NCBI RefSeq assembly: GCF_004217175.1
Contig: NZ_SHKI01000004.1
Span: 248,001-312,000 of the forward strand
Origin: Leucobacter luti
Lineage (GTDB): Bacteria > Actinomycetota > Actinomycetes > Actinomycetales > Microbacteriaceae
Direction: 5' to 3'
Length of the DNA stretch: 64,000 bases
A program made the translations under genes and the position numbers. The number at the start of each line of letters is the position of its first letter. Position 1 is the first letter of the stretch. Shown in pieces: positions 53,047 to 62,699 of this stretch. The notes under the pieces are model-generated. The model made no database searches, was not told the DNA's origin, and was given only the letters and a program-made list of their open reading frames with translations.

Positions 53047-54288
53047 ATGTCCCAGCGACACATCACCATCGTCGGCGCCGGCCAGTCCGGAATCCAGCTC
53101 GGCCTCGGCCTGCTCATGCACGGCTACCACGTTCGTCTCATTTCGGACCGCACACCGGAGGAGATCCGCGCCGGCCGCGTCGCGTCGAGCCAGTGCATGT
53201 TCTCCAAGGCGCTCGAGTACGAGCGTGCGGTCGGCGTCGACCTGTGGCCGGACGCGCCGCCGGTCGAGGGCATCGGCTTCACCGTGCCGCACCCGGAACA
53301 GCCCGGCGAGCAGCTCTTCAGCTGGGCGGGCCGACTCGACTCCCCCGCGTACGCGATCGACCAGCGCATCAAGTTTCCGGCGCTCATCGAGCTGTTCGTG
53401 CAGAACGGCGGCGAGGTGGTCTACGAGGAAGCGGACATCGCGGCGCTCGAGCGCTACACGCTCGAATCTGAGCTCGTGATCGTTGCGGCAGGAAAGGGCG
53501 AGATTGCCCGCGCGTTCGAGCGTGACGCCGAGCGCAGCACCTTCGCGGAGCCGCAGCGCGCGCTCGCGCTCACGTACGTCACCGGCTTTGAGCCGTCCCC
53601 GGACTTCTCGCGGGTGAGCTTCAACCTGGTGCCCGGCGTCGGCGAGTTCTTCGTGTTCCCCGCGGCAACGATCGGCGGCGACTGCCACATCTTCGTGTTC
53701 GAGGGGATTCCGGGTGGCCCGCTCGACCGCTGGCAGGGGCTCACGCCGGAGCAGCACCTCGACGCGTCGCTCGATTTCCTGCGCGAGTACCTCCCGTGGG
53801 AGGCCGAGCGCGCTACCGACGTCGCTCTCACCGATGATCTCGGAGTGCTGCAGGGCCGGTTCGCGCCCACCGTGCGGCACCCGGTCATGCAGCTGCCATC
53901 GGGCCGCACGGTGCTCGGCATGGCCGACGTGGTGGTGCTGAACGACCCGATCACCGGACAGGGCTCGAACAACGCCTCGAAGTGCGCGCAGAGCTACCTC
54001 GACGCGATCCTCGACCACGAGAATCTGCCGTACGACCGAGCGTTCAAGCAGAACGCCTTCGAGCGGTTCTGGGCGCGCATCAAGCCGGTCGCGGACTGGA
54101 CCAACGCGCTGCTCATGCCCCCGCCCCCGCACGTCCTGCAGCTGCTCGCGTCCGGCGCGCAGTACCCGGAGGTGGCCCACCGCTTCGCCAATGGCTTCAC
54201 CGACCCGGTGGATTTCGGCGAGTACTTCCTCACGCCCGACGGCGCCGAGCGCTACCTCGCCGAGGTCGCGACGCGCGCAGGCGCCTAG
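53047..54288 (+). CDS. StyA-type flavin monooxygenase (styrene/indole monooxygenase)
   Basis: A group E two-component flavoprotein monooxygenase of 413 residues. The FAD loop is VGAGQSGIQLG (about 9-19), then SDRTPEEIRAGRVASSQCMFSKAL, a strong StyA/IndA signature. NDPITGQGSNNASKC (about 299-313) is the second FAD block. It epoxidises styrene or indole using reduced FAD from the partner reductase encoded 34 bp downstream. With the upstream SDR and AraC regulator, indole is the better guess. Length matches StyA (about 415). Confidence 0.9.
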   Translation: MSQRHITIVGAGQSGIQLGLGLLMHGYHVRLISDRTPEEIRAGRVASSQCMFSKALEYERAVGVDLWPDAPPVEGIGFTVPHPEQPGEQLFSWAGRLDSPAYAIDQRIKFPALIELFVQNGGEVVYEEADIAALERYTLESELVIVAAGKGEIARAFERDAERSTFAEPQRALALTYVTGFEPSPDFSRVSFNLVPGVGEFFVFPAATIGGDCHIFVFEGIPGGPLDRWQGLTPEQHLDASLDFLREYLPWEAERATDVALTDDLGVLQGRFAPTVRHPVMQLPSGRTVLGMADVVVLNDPITGQGSNNASKCAQSYLDAILDHENLPYDRAFKQNAFERFWARIKPVADWTNALLMPPPPHVLQLLASGAQYPEVAHRFANGFTDPVDFGEYFLTPDGAERYLAEVATRAGA

Positions 54289-54321
54289 CCGCCCACCCAG
54301 ACATCGAGTAAGGAGCACACC

Positions 54322-54891
54322 GTGCCACTCACCACGCAGACACTCGCGTCCTCAGCCGCAGAGGGGGAACCCATGAACACCGTTGTCGACTCCGAGCACT
54401 TCGATCCGCGCGACCTGCGCAGCGCGTTCAGCCAGTTCGCCACCGGGGTGACGGTTGTCACGACCATCACCCCCGACGGCGAGCGGATCGGGGTCACTGC
54501 AAACTCGTTCACATCGCTGTCGATGGACCCGCCGCTCGTACTGTGGTGCCCGGGCCGGCACCTGCGCAGCCTGCCGGCGTTCGAGACCGCGAGCCACTTT
54601 GCAATCAATGTGCTCGCGAGCACGCAACAGCACCTGTCCCGTCAATTCGCCACCGGCGCATCGGACAAGTTCGAGGGTGTCCCGCTGCGCTCTGGTGTCT
54701 CCGGCATCCCGGTGCTCGAGGGGACGCTCGCGACGTTCGAGTGCGAGACCGTCGCGCGCCACGAGGCCGGCGACCACGTCATCTATATCGGGCAGATTCG
54801 GGAGTACACGCACGCCGCGGCGGACCCGCTCGTGTTCCACGGCGGCAGCTATCATGGCACCACCACGCAACGAAGCACGGAGGGTTCATGA
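54322..54891 (+). CDS. Flavin reductase partner (StyB/IifD-like)
   Basis: An NAD(P)H:flavin oxidoreductase of 189 residues of the flavin-reductase-like (HpaC/StyB) family. FSQFATGVTVVTT, ANSFTSLSMDPPLVLWC and GDHVIYIGQIRE are the conserved blocks. It supplies reduced FAD to the monooxygenase just upstream. GTG at 54322 has AAGGAG before it; an ATG 17 codons later also has GAGGGGG, so either or both starts may be used. Its stop overlaps the next start (ATGA). Confidence 0.9.
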   Translation: MPLTTQTLASSAAEGEPMNTVVDSEHFDPRDLRSAFSQFATGVTVVTTITPDGERIGVTANSFTSLSMDPPLVLWCPGRHLRSLPAFETASHFAINVLASTQQHLSRQFATGASDKFEGVPLRSGVSGIPVLEGTLATFECETVARHEAGDHVIYIGQIREYTHAAADPLVFHGGSYHGTTTQRSTEGS

Positions 54892-56474
54892 CCACAGTCG
54901 TCATCGGGAGCGGTATCAACGGAATGGTTGCCGCGGCCGAGCTCGCACGCTCGGGGGTGCAGACGGTACTGATCGAGCGCGCAGATCAGATCGGCGGGTT
55001 CATCGCGGCGGAAGACGAGCTCACAGTCCCGGGGTTCACACACGATACGTACTCATCCTGGCACCCACTGTTCGTCTCGGGCGCCGCGTACGCCGAGCTC
55101 GGCGACGAGCTCGCTGCGCGGGGCCTGGCCTACAGCAACAGCGAGTCTGCCGTGACGGCGAGCACCGCGACGGTCGCCGGCGAGCGCCGCACGTCGATCG
55201 CCTACCGCGATCCCGAGCGCACGGCGGCGGGGTTCGCGGCCGCGTCAGATCGGGACGCGTATCTCGGTATGCTGGCCGAGTTTGGCACGCGCGCGCCGAC
55301 CATCTTCGGGGCGCTCGGCGCGGAGCTCGGCTCGACTCGGGTGCTCGGTGGGCTCGGCTGGCGCGCGGTGCGCGCGCTCAAGGTCGCGGGGGTCGAGGAG
55401 CTCGCCCGCGACGCGCTCACGAGCGCGCGGAGCTACCTGCGCCGCAAGTTCACCGGGTGGGAGGTCGACGCGCTCTGGACCCCGTGGGGGCTGCACTCCG
55501 GCCTCGGACCGGATCACGCAACCGGCGGCATGATGATCCCGGTCTTCGCGGCGGCAATGCACCAGTTTGGACTCCCCATCGTCACGGGCGGAGTCGGTTC
55601 ATTTCTTGCCGCGTTCGAACAGCTGCTGCGCGACGCCGGCGTCGAGATCCGCACAGGTGAGGAGGCCGAGGAGATCATCGTCTCGGGCGGCAAAGTGACG
55701 GGTGTTCGCACCTCGTCCGGCACGATCGCGGCGGACACGGTGCTCGCCAGCGTCTCGCCGGGCGCGCTCTACGGCACGCTGCTCCGCGACGTCCCCGGGG
55801 TGGCCGCCCAGCGCGAGAGCGCGGCGAGCTACCGCCCGGGGCGCGCGGCCATGCAGCTGCACCTGGCGCTCGACAGGCCTGTGCAGTGGGAGGATCCGGC
55901 GCTCCGCGAGGTCCCGCTCGTGCATCTGAGCGATGGTTCAGGCAGCACCGGGATCGCGTGCGCGCAGGCCGAGGCCGGGTTGCTCCCGTCGCTGCCGACC
56001 GTCGTGGTGGGCCAGCAGAGCGTTGTCGATCCGAGCCGCGCACCCGAGGGCAAGGCCACGCTGTGGTTGCAGCTGCAGGAGGTGCCATTTGCCCCCGTTG
56101 GCGACGCGGCCGAGCGCCTCGACGTGCGCGGGGGCTGGGACGACGCCGGTCTCCGCGAGGGCTACGTGCAGCGCGTACTCGACCGCCTGGAGGAGTTTGC
56201 GCCGGGCACCACCGCTTCGGTGCTGGGCACCCACCTGATCGCCCCGACCGATCTGCTCGCCGCGAACCCGAACGCGATCGCGGGCGATCCGTACGCGGGC
56301 TCGGCTGAGCTCGACCAGAACCTGCGCTGGCGCCCGTTCCCCGGCGGGGCGGAGCACCGCACGCCCGTCGCCGGGGTCTGGCACATCGGCGCGGCAACGC
56401 ACCCCGGCCCCGGGCTGGGCGCCGGCTCCGGCCACATCGTGGCCCAGCGGCTGATCACCGGCCGCACCAGGTAG
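54888..56474 (+). CDS. Phytoene-desaturase-like FAD-dependent oxidoreductase
   Basis: A 528-residue flavoprotein of the CrtI/phytoene dehydrogenase-like group. IGSGINGMVAAAEL (about 6-19) is the FAD loop with LIERADQIGGFI after it. HGMMI-type blocks (ATGGMMIPVFAAAMHQFG) and a C-terminal HIGAATHPGPGLGAGSGHIV complete the fold. It is translationally coupled to the flavin reductase. No carotenoid genes are near, so it probably oxidises an intermediate of the aromatic pathway, such as an indoline or dihydrodiol. The reaction cannot be read from sequence. Confidence 0.82.
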   Translation: MTTVVIGSGINGMVAAAELARSGVQTVLIERADQIGGFIAAEDELTVPGFTHDTYSSWHPLFVSGAAYAELGDELAARGLAYSNSESAVTASTATVAGERRTSIAYRDPERTAAGFAAASDRDAYLGMLAEFGTRAPTIFGALGAELGSTRVLGGLGWRAVRALKVAGVEELARDALTSARSYLRRKFTGWEVDALWTPWGLHSGLGPDHATGGMMIPVFAAAMHQFGLPIVTGGVGSFLAAFEQLLRDAGVEIRTGEEAEEIIVSGGKVTGVRTSSGTIAADTVLASVSPGALYGTLLRDVPGVAAQRESAASYRPGRAAMQLHLALDRPVQWEDPALREVPLVHLSDGSGSTGIACAQAEAGLLPSLPTVVVGQQSVVDPSRAPEGKATLWLQLQEVPFAPVGDAAERLDVRGGWDDAGLREGYVQRVLDRLEEFAPGTTASVLGTHLIAPTDLLAANPNAIAGDPYAGSAELDQNLRWRPFPGGAEHRTPVAGVWHIGAATHPGPGLGAGSGHIVAQRLITGRTR

Positions 56475-56491
56475 GCCACACCAGGGAGGCC

Positions 56492-56537
56492 ACACGACAG
56501 GGGCCCGCGAGCACACGCTCGCGGGCCCCTGTCGTGT
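56492..56537. terminator. 21-bp perfect bidirectional terminator
   Basis: The arm 56492-56512 (ACACGACAGGGGCCCGCG and on) pairs without mismatch with 56517-56537 across ACAC, between the convergent flavoenzyme and RidA-like genes. Confidence 0.8.
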
Positions 56538-56543
56538 TCCGGG

Positions 56544-56945
56544 CTAGTCGGGGATGACCGCGGTGACCTCGATCTCGATGAGGGTGCCGGGGATCGCGAG
56601 CCCAGAAATGCCGACGATCGTCTGCGCGGGGTGCTGGTCGCTCCCCTGCACCTCCTCGATCATCGCGGTGATGACGGCGAACTCGGTGGGGTGCACCGTG
56701 TAGATCGTGCGCCGCACTACGTGCTCCCAGCTCGCGCCTGCCGCGGCGAGCGCCATGCCGACGTTCTGCATCGCGGCGCGGGTTTGCGCGCCGAGATCGT
56801 CCCCGCCGATCAGCCCGAAGTCTGGGCCGAGCGCGAGCTGGCCCGCGAGGTGCACCGTCGTGCCGGGCGGCGCGATCGCGACGTGGCTGAAGCCGGGCGA
56901 CGGGTGCAACTCGGGCGGGCTGAGTAGCGTGCGTGTCTGACTCAT
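56544..56945 (-). CDS. RidA family protein lacking the catalytic Arg
   Basis: A 133-residue protein of the YjgF/YER057c/UK114 fold, normally a trimer. HLAGQLALGPD, MQNVGMALAAAGASWEHVV and GTLIEIEVTAVI are the family blocks. The Arg of archetypal RidA (in P-A-R-S) is replaced here by Gln (HPAQTIVGI), so simple imine deamination as in RidA is unlikely; related proteins act in aromatic and amino-acid catabolism. It ends 5 bp downstream of the cyclase family gene's start region on the same strand order and is likely in its operon. Confidence 0.85.
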   Translation of the reverse strand: MSQTRTLLSPPELHPSPGFSHVAIAPPGTTVHLAGQLALGPDFGLIGGDDLGAQTRAAMQNVGMALAAAGASWEHVVRRTIYTVHPTEFAVITAMIEEVQGSDQHPAQTIVGISGLAIPGTLIEIEVTAVIPD

Positions 56946-56950
56946 CTGGC

Positions 56951-57721
56951 TCAGCCGTTGATCAGCGCGTAGATCCGGGAAGGGCTGCCGCCGCCGCCCA
57001 CGATCGGGAGCGGGGCGACGACGATCACGGCGCCGGTCGGCGGCAGCTGCGCGAGGTTCTGCAGCGAGGTGATCCCGTATTTATCGTTACCGAGCAGGTG
57101 AAAGTGCGCGGGGAACGGCGGGTCGAGCTCGGCGCCGCGACCGGCGTCGATGCCCACGGTCTCCACGCCGACGCCCGAGATATTTGTCTCCTCGGCCAGC
57201 CACTTCGCGGCCTCGGCCGTCATTCCCGGTGTGTGCGAGCCGGTGTCGTCGGCATTCAGGAACGCAACCTGATCGTCTGAGAACTGGTCCCAGCCGGTGC
57301 GGAAGAGGACCCACGCGTTGTCGGGCAGTGCGCCGTGCTCGGCCTCCCACGCCTGAATGTCGGCGACGGTGACGAGGTGATCTGGATTCTCGGCCACCTG
57401 GGCAGTGAAATCGAGCACCACTGCCGGGCCGATGAGACGCTCAGGCGGAATGCTCGCGACGTCGTAGCCGTCGCGGCCGCTGATCCAGTGCACCGGCGCG
57501 TCAAGGTGCGTGCCGATGTGCTCACCGGTGTGGATGTTCTGGTGCATCCAGAACGGGCCGGGCTCGTTGTACCGGCTCACCTCTTCGAGGCTGAAGTCGA
57601 TGAGGTTCGCGAACGGATCTGGCAGCTGCAGCGTGGGGGTCTGCGCCGACAGCGTGTTGGTGAGGTCGACGATGCGGAGGGCGCCGCTCGCGAGCGCCGT
57701 GGTGATATCGGTGGTGGTCAT
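56951..57721 (-). CDS. Cyclase-family metal hydrolase (isatin hydrolase/kynurenine formamidase-like)
   Basis: A 256-residue metalloenzyme of the cyclase family (KynB, isatin hydrolase). HTGEHIGTHLDAPVHW (about 72-87) is the HxGTHxDxPxH metal motif; the beginning IVDLTNTLSAQTPTL and VGVETVGIDAG are also typical. In an indole-type cluster, opening isatin to isatinate is the attractive reaction; formylkynurenine or formylanthranilate hydrolysis is the alternative. GAGGAG lies before ATG 57721. The RidA-like gene follows by 5 bp. Confidence 0.85.
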   Translation of the reverse strand: MTTTDITTALASGALRIVDLTNTLSAQTPTLQLPDPFANLIDFSLEEVSRYNEPGPFWMHQNIHTGEHIGTHLDAPVHWISGRDGYDVASIPPERLIGPAVVLDFTAQVAENPDHLVTVADIQAWEAEHGALPDNAWVLFRTGWDQFSDDQVAFLNADDTGSHTPGMTAEAAKWLAEETNISGVGVETVGIDAGRGAELDPPFPAHFHLLGNDKYGITSLQNLAQLPPTGAVIVVAPLPIVGGGGSPSRIYALING

Positions 57722-57833
57722 GATGCGGTTCTCCTCGTTGAGATGTGATGACCTGGGCGGCCGGGAGCACATCGACGGTGCGCTCCCCCGGTCTGGTCCC
57801 GAGATGTGATCCTAGTGCTGGGGTATACCGGGT

Positions 57834-60218
57834 CTAGACAGCTGCGACCGTGCGCCCTCCAATCCACCTCGTGTGGGTGTCGTCGGTGTCGGCGCCCTCG
57901 TGCAGCAGTTCGAGCCGCGGTCGAACCGCATCGGTGCGTGCGGTGGGTGGCTTGCGCCGCCCGGCGCGATACGGGTCGATCCACGCCGCGGCGTCGCCGC
58001 GGTACTCCTGATCCGCGGCGGCGTGCAGCGTCCAGTGCGGATCGTAGAGGTGGCTGCGGCCGATCGCCACAATGTCGCAGCGGCCAGCGAGAAGCAGTGA
58101 GTTGACGTCGTCGTACGAGGAGATCGCACCGACCGCGATCACGGGGACCCCGGCCTTCTCCGCCACGCGGTTGCGAATCTTGTCGGCAAACGGCGTTTGG
58201 TAGCTCCTGCCGAAGCGCGGCTGCTCGGCCTTGGCCACCTGACCCGACGACACATCGATCGCGTCGGCACCGTGCTCGATAAACGCCTCGGCGATCGCCA
58301 CGGCGTCGTCGTCGGTGTTGCCCCCCGGCACCCAGTCGTGCGCCGAGATGCGCACGAGGAAGGGCTTATCGGCCGGCCACACCGCGCGCATCGCGTCGAA
58401 CACCTCGAGCGGGTAGCGGAGCCGGTTTTCGAACGAGCCGCCGTACTCGTCGTCGCGCTGGTTCGAGATCGGCGAGATGAACGACGACAGCAGGTACCCG
58501 TGCGCCGCGTGCATCTCAAGCAGGTCAAAGCCTGCCTCGTCAGCGCGCTTGGCCGCGCTCACGTAGTCATCGCGGATGCGGTCGAGGTCGGCGCGGGTGG
58601 CGGCACGCGGCACGTTGCTGCCGGGACCGTAGGGGATCGCCGACGGGCCGAGAACCTCCCACCCGCCGGTTTCCACCGGGTCGTCGACGCCCTCCCACAT
58701 CCGCTTGGTCGAGCCTTTCCGCCCGGAGTGCCCGATCTGGGCGCCAATCTTCGCGGTCGTGTTCGCGTGCACAAACTCGACGATCCTGGCCCAGGCGTCC
58801 CGTTGCTCGTCGGTGTACAGCCCCGGGTCGGCGGGCGAGATCCTGCCGTCCTCCGAGGGCGCAATCATTTCGCTCATCACGAGCCCGGCCCCGCCGATCG
58901 CGCGGCTGCCGAGGTGCACAAGATGGTAGTCGCTGACAACGCCGTCCTCCGCCGAATACTGGTTCATCGCCGAGACCATGATCCGGTTCTTCAATTCGAG
59001 AGTGCCGAGCTTCGCCGGCTGGAACATCGCGGGGACGTCCTCGCCCGCGACGCGGTCGGCAAAATCGCGCTGCATCATCTCGGCGAACTCGGCGTCGCGC
59101 AGCCCCAGGTTCTCGAAGGTAATGCGCCGCGAGCGCGTGAGCAGGTTGAACGCGAACTGCAGCGGTTCCTGGTCGGCGTACTGGCCAATGTTCTCGAACC
59201 ACTCGAGCGAGGCCTGGGCCGCACGCTGCAGCGACAGCACGACCGGCCGGCGCTCATCCTCGTAGGCGGCGAGCGCGGCCGCGAGGTCGTCGGGGTGCTC
59301 GTGCAGGTTGGCGGCGAGCGCGAGCGCGTCCTCAAGAGCGAGTTTCGTCCCGGATCCGATCGAGAAGTGCGCGGTGTGTGCCGCGTCCCCGAGCAGCACG
59401 ACGTTGCCGTGGCTCCACCGCTCATTGCGCACCGTGTTGAAGGTGATCCACTTTGAGTTGTTGGTGAGCAGTGTGCCACCGGCAAGCTCATCGGCGAAGA
59501 TCTCTGCGAGCTTCGTCACTGAGTCGGTGTCGCTCACGCCGGGCGGGAAGCTCTGGCTCTCGCTCGCGTCGAAGCCGGCTGCGCGCCACACGTCCTCGTG
59601 CATCTCAACCAGGAACGTACTCTCGGAGGCCGAGTACGGGTATGCGTGCACCTGGATGATGCCCCAGGGCGTGTGCTTCACGTGGAAGGTGAACGCTTCG
59701 ATCGCTCGGTCGAGGCCCAGCCAAATGAACTTTGACTGCCGGGGATCGAGCGTCGGCTTGAACGACTCGGCGTAGTGCGGGCGGATGCGCGAGTTGATCC
59801 CGTCGCACGCGATCACCAGGTCGTAGTCACGCGAGAGTTCGTCGACGTCGGGGGCCTCGGTGCGGAAGTTGATGGTCACCCCGAGTGCGAGCGCGCGCTC
59901 CTGGAGCAGCAACAGCAGCTGCTTGCGGCTGGTCGCCGCGAACCCCTGCCCGCCAACGGTGATCCGCTCGCCCTTGAAATGCACGTCGATGTCACTCCAC
60001 CGCGCCGAGTGCTCCTGCATCGCAGCGAACACCTCGGAGTCCGAGTTCTCGATCCCGCTGAGCGTCTCATCGCTGAACACCACGCCGAACCCGAACGTGT
60101 CGTCGCGGGCGTTGCGCTCCCAGATGGTGATCTCGTGGCTCGGATCGAGCCGCTTCGTCAATACGGAGAAGTAGAGCCCGGCCGGGCCGCCTCCGATGAC
60201 TGCAATTCTTTTACCCAT
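57834..60218 (-). CDS. Fused FAD monooxygenase/old-yellow-enzyme, 2-aminobenzoyl-CoA (salicylyl-CoA) type
   Basis: A 794-residue two-domain flavoenzyme. Residues 1-390 are a class A FAD monooxygenase: [13 protein letters not shown] at 7-19, [14 protein letters not shown] in the middle and [22 protein letters not shown] near 280-300. Residues 397-760 are an FMN old-yellow-enzyme domain: [43 protein letters not shown] and [10 protein letters not shown]. This fusion is known from 2-aminobenzoyl-CoA monooxygenase/reductase of Azoarcus and from salicylyl-CoA 5-hydroxylases. It hydroxylates and dearomatises the aryl-CoA. A thioesterase and an FAH-family hydrolase lie upstream. Confidence 0.88.
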   Translation of the reverse strand: MGKRIAVIGGGPAGLYFSVLTKRLDPSHEITIWERNARDDTFGFGVVFSDETLSGIENSDSEVFAAMQEHSARWSDIDVHFKGERITVGGQGFAATSRKQLLLLLQERALALGVTINFRTEAPDVDELSRDYDLVIACDGINSRIRPHYAESFKPTLDPRQSKFIWLGLDRAIEAFTFHVKHTPWGIIQVHAYPYSASESTFLVEMHEDVWRAAGFDASESQSFPPGVSDTDSVTKLAEIFADELAGGTLLTNNSKWITFNTVRNERWSHGNVVLLGDAAHTAHFSIGSGTKLALEDALALAANLHEHPDDLAAALAAYEDERRPVVLSLQRAAQASLEWFENIGQYADQEPLQFAFNLLTRSRRITFENLGLRDAEFAEMMQRDFADRVAGEDVPAMFQPAKLGTLELKNRIMVSAMNQYSAEDGVVSDYHLVHLGSRAIGGAGLVMSEMIAPSEDGRISPADPGLYTDEQRDAWARIVEFVHANTTAKIGAQIGHSGRKGSTKRMWEGVDDPVETGGWEVLGPSAIPYGPGSNVPRAATRADLDRIRDDYVSAAKRADEAGFDLLEMHAAHGYLLSSFISPISNQRDDEYGGSFENRLRYPLEVFDAMRAVWPADKPFLVRISAHDWVPGGNTDDDAVAIAEAFIEHGADAIDVSSGQVAKAEQPRFGRSYQTPFADKIRNRVAEKAGVPVIAVGAISSYDDVNSLLLAGRCDIVAIGRSHLYDPHWTLHAAADQEYRGDAAAWIDPYRAGRRKPPTARTDAVRPRLELLHEGADTDDTHTRWIGGRTVAAV

Positions 60219-60313
60219 GCGCGGGTCCTTTCTCAGTGTGCGTCAGGGCCGGCCGCCCACCGTTGGGAGGCCGGGTGTGAGGTGTGGGGTCTGGTGGGGT
60301 CGTGTCCCCGCCG

Positions 60314-61210
60314 CTATGAACCGCGGCGAATCATTCCCTCTTGCGCAACGGTGGCGATGAGCGTGCCCGTGCGGGTAAAGAAGCGGCCGATGTTCAGGCC
60401 GCGACCACTCTGCACACCGGCGCTCTCCTGGGCGTAGAGGATCCAGTCGTCGGCGCGGGCCGGGGTGTGGAACCACATGCTGTGGTCGAGGCTCGCGGTG
60501 ACGAGGCCGGGCGACGACCAGTGCAGCCCGAGCTCGCGCAAAGTCGGCTCAAGGATCGTGTAGTCGCAGGCGTATGCGAGTGCGAGCTGCTGCGTGCGCT
60601 GGTCGGCGGGAAGCTCGTCGAACGCACGCAGCCACACGCCCTGGTGCTGGCCGGGAACCCCGTCAACCTCGAGGTAGAGCGGGCCGGCGATGTGCCGCAT
60701 GTCGAACCCGCGCCCGTGCGACCAGTAGTCAGTCGCCGCGGAGTGTCCCCCGTCACGCGCCGCGAGGTACTCGGCGGCGCTCGGGAGGGTCTCGGGCTGC
60801 GGCACCTCTGGCATGGCTGGGGCGCGCGTCTCTCCGGTTTCGGGAACCTGGAACGAGGCGGTGGTGAGAAAGACCGGCTTGCCGCCCTGGTAGCCGCGAA
60901 CGTGCCTGGTTGAGTATCCGCGGCCGTCGCGCAGCAGTTCAACCTCGTAGCGCACCGGCTCACCGATCGATACCGGCCGAAGGAATGAGCTGTGGAGCGC
61001 GTGCAGCTCACGATCGTCGCCGACGGTGGCGAGCGCGGCGGCCGCGGCCTGCGCTACGGAGTCACCCCCGTATGCTTTCGGCCACGGCACGTACTGCGGC
61101 ACCACCTCGAATGCGCGGTCAAACACTTCGGCGTCGCGCTCGGTGAGCTCAATCGCTGCGAGAAAGCGCCGGGTATCCGCCGAGTTCTGTGCGGGTTGCG
61201 CGGTCGTCAT
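60314..61210 (-). CDS. tesB: Acyl-CoA thioesterase II (TesB-like)
   Basis: A 298-residue double-hotdog thioesterase. PWPKAYGGDSVAQAAAAA and LHSSFLRPVSIGEPVRYEVE form the first hotdog; DHSMWFHTPARADDWILY and SGRGLNIGRFFTRTGTLIATVAQEG form the second with the catalytic Asp-Thr/Ser-Gln set. It would release acids from CoA, here possibly as overflow control of the aryl-CoA pathway. Its start overlaps the upstream FAH gene's stop by 4 bp. Confidence 0.9.
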   Translation of the reverse strand: MTTAQPAQNSADTRRFLAAIELTERDAEVFDRAFEVVPQYVPWPKAYGGDSVAQAAAAALATVGDDRELHALHSSFLRPVSIGEPVRYEVELLRDGRGYSTRHVRGYQGGKPVFLTTASFQVPETGETRAPAMPEVPQPETLPSAAEYLAARDGGHSAATDYWSHGRGFDMRHIAGPLYLEVDGVPGQHQGVWLRAFDELPADQRTQQLALAYACDYTILEPTLRELGLHWSSPGLVTASLDHSMWFHTPARADDWILYAQESAGVQSGRGLNIGRFFTRTGTLIATVAQEGMIRRGS

Positions 61211-62073
61211 GCTGTGTCCTCCCGTGTCTGCTGTGGTGCGTGCGCGGAGAGCCGCATGGTGTTGCTCAGGCTGCCAATCCCCGCGATCGTGGTGGTCAGT
61301 GTCTCGCCGTCCCGGAGCCAGCGCGGCGGCGAAGCGCCGAGGCCGACGCCGCCGGGTGTCCCGGTGAGAATGATGTCGCCCGGGCCAAGCTCAGTGAACT
61401 GCGAGACGTACGCGACGAGATCGGCGGCGTCGAAGACAAGCTCGCTCGTGCTGCTGCGTTGCACGGTCTGGCCATCGATGTCGCAGCGAATGTCGAGGCC
61501 GTCACGCGGGGAGACTGCGTCCGCGGTGACGACCACGGGGCCGAGCGGGGTGGTGCGATCCCAGGCTTTCCCCTGAAACCACTGCAGGGTGCGCGACTGC
61601 CAGTCACGGCAGGAGACGTCGTTCGCCACCGTGTACCCGAGGATCGCCTCTTCCGCAGCGGCGCGGTCCCCGTACCGGAGGCGCGACCCGATGACCACGG
61701 CGAGCTCGGCTTCCCAGTCGACGCGGTCGGAACCCGCGATCACAATATCGGCGGTCGGGTCGGTGAGCGTGTCAGCGAACTTCGCGAACAGGGTGGGGTA
61801 CTCGGGGATCTCGCGCCCGGTCTCGACGATGTGATCGTGATAGTTCAGGCCGCAGCACACGATCTTCGCCGGGCGCAGGATCGGGGCAGCGAGTTCCGCG
61901 GCGGCGCTCGGAACCCGTTCGCCCGCAGAGCGTGCCGCGGCGACGCGCTCGCGCCAGCCGGACTCCGCGATGAGTGCCCCGACGTCTGCCGCGTCGAGCA
62001 GCAGCCAGTCGTCGTCCTCGCGCACGGCGGCGCGCGTCGCTCCGACACCAGTGCGAATCGTCCCCAAGTGCAT
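61207..62073 (-). CDS. Fumarylacetoacetate hydrolase family protein
   Basis: A 288-residue metal-dependent hydrolase/isomerase. GLNYHDHIVETGREIPEYP and DWEAELAVVIG hold the metal-binding Glu residues, GYTVANDVSCRDWQ and LTGTPGGVGLG complete the FAH core. Family members hydrolyse C-C bonds of acylpyruvates or decarboxylate ring-cleavage products. It is the first gene of this minus-strand unit, divergent from the second RidA gene, and couples to tesB by overlap. Confidence 0.88.
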   Translation of the reverse strand: MHLGTIRTGVGATRAAVREDDDWLLLDAADVGALIAESGWRERVAAARSAGERVPSAAAELAAPILRPAKIVCCGLNYHDHIVETGREIPEYPTLFAKFADTLTDPTADIVIAGSDRVDWEAELAVVIGSRLRYGDRAAAEEAILGYTVANDVSCRDWQSRTLQWFQGKAWDRTTPLGPVVVTADAVSPRDGLDIRCDIDGQTVQRSSTSELVFDAADLVAYVSQFTELGPGDIILTGTPGGVGLGASPPRWLRDGETLTTTIAGIGSLSNTMRLSAHAPQQTREDTA

Positions 62074-62125
62074 CGTTGCTCCCGTAGGTAGGTTGGGGCG
62101 GTGCGCCCCGCTGCCGTTCGAAGTC

Positions 62126-62138
62126 CGTTCACCGAACG
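62126..62138. promoter_or_regulatory. Palindromic site in FAH/RidA divergent promoter
   Basis: CGTTC-ACC-GAACG, a perfect 5-bp inverted repeat, lies between the divergent FAH-family and RidA genes. A further CGAACG and a TGTCAGAATATTCACG stretch lie to its right. The binding protein is unknown; the PaaX-like or IclR regulators are candidates. Confidence 0.4.
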
Positions 62139-62242
62139 CTTCATAAGTATGTCAGAATATTCACGAACGTCACAAGTACGAGATACATCGCGCACTCGTG
62201 ACCTCCCCCACCGATGGGCCACGGGCCCAGAAAGAGACGACG

Positions 62243-62647
62243 ATGTCAGCAGAAATCATTAACCCCCCGCAGCTCGTCACCCCGAAGGGCTTCGCCCACG
62301 GCGTGAAGGCCGGGCCGTTCGTCTACCTCGGCGGGCAGACCGCACTCGACAGCGACTACAAGATCGTGCCCGGCGGCATCATCGAACAGTTCACACAGGC
62401 ATTCAGCAATGTCCTCGCGACGCTCGAGCACGCCGGCGGCAAGCCGTCCGACCTGATCGACGTCACGATCTACCTCACCGACGTCGACGATTACCAGCGC
62501 AACGGCCGAGAGATCGGCAAGATCTGGCGCGAAATGGCCGGTACCGAGTACCCGGCGATGGCCGGCCTCGGCGTCACGCAGCTGTGGCAGCCAGAGGCGC
62601 TCATCGAGATTCAGGGCGTGGCCTACATCGGCGACGACCCCCAGTAA
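62243..62647 (+). CDS. RidA family protein, second copy
   Basis: A 134-residue YjgF-fold protein. VYLGGQTALDSDYKIVPGG, ALEHAGGKPSDLIDVTIYL-like helix-strand block and LIEIQGVAYIGD define the family. The catalytic Arg place reads EYPAMAGLGV, with Met, so it too departs from deaminating RidA. In an aminoaromatic pathway it may handle an enamine or imine acid in another way. It is followed by a PaaI-like thioesterase gene 52 bp away. Confidence 0.85.
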   Translation: MSAEIINPPQLVTPKGFAHGVKAGPFVYLGGQTALDSDYKIVPGGIIEQFTQAFSNVLATLEHAGGKPSDLIDVTIYLTDVDDYQRNGREIGKIWREMAGTEYPAMAGLGVTQLWQPEALIEIQGVAYIGDDPQ

Positions 62648-62699
62648 CACCCCGCAGCGATGCACCAGTAGCGCACCAGTGATGCAAAGGAGCAGCACA

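Noticed and set aside
54888..56474. Carotenoid biosynthesis gene
   Set aside because: Only the fold is phytoene-desaturase-like; no crtB/crtE or related genes are near, and the gene is coupled to the flavin reductase.
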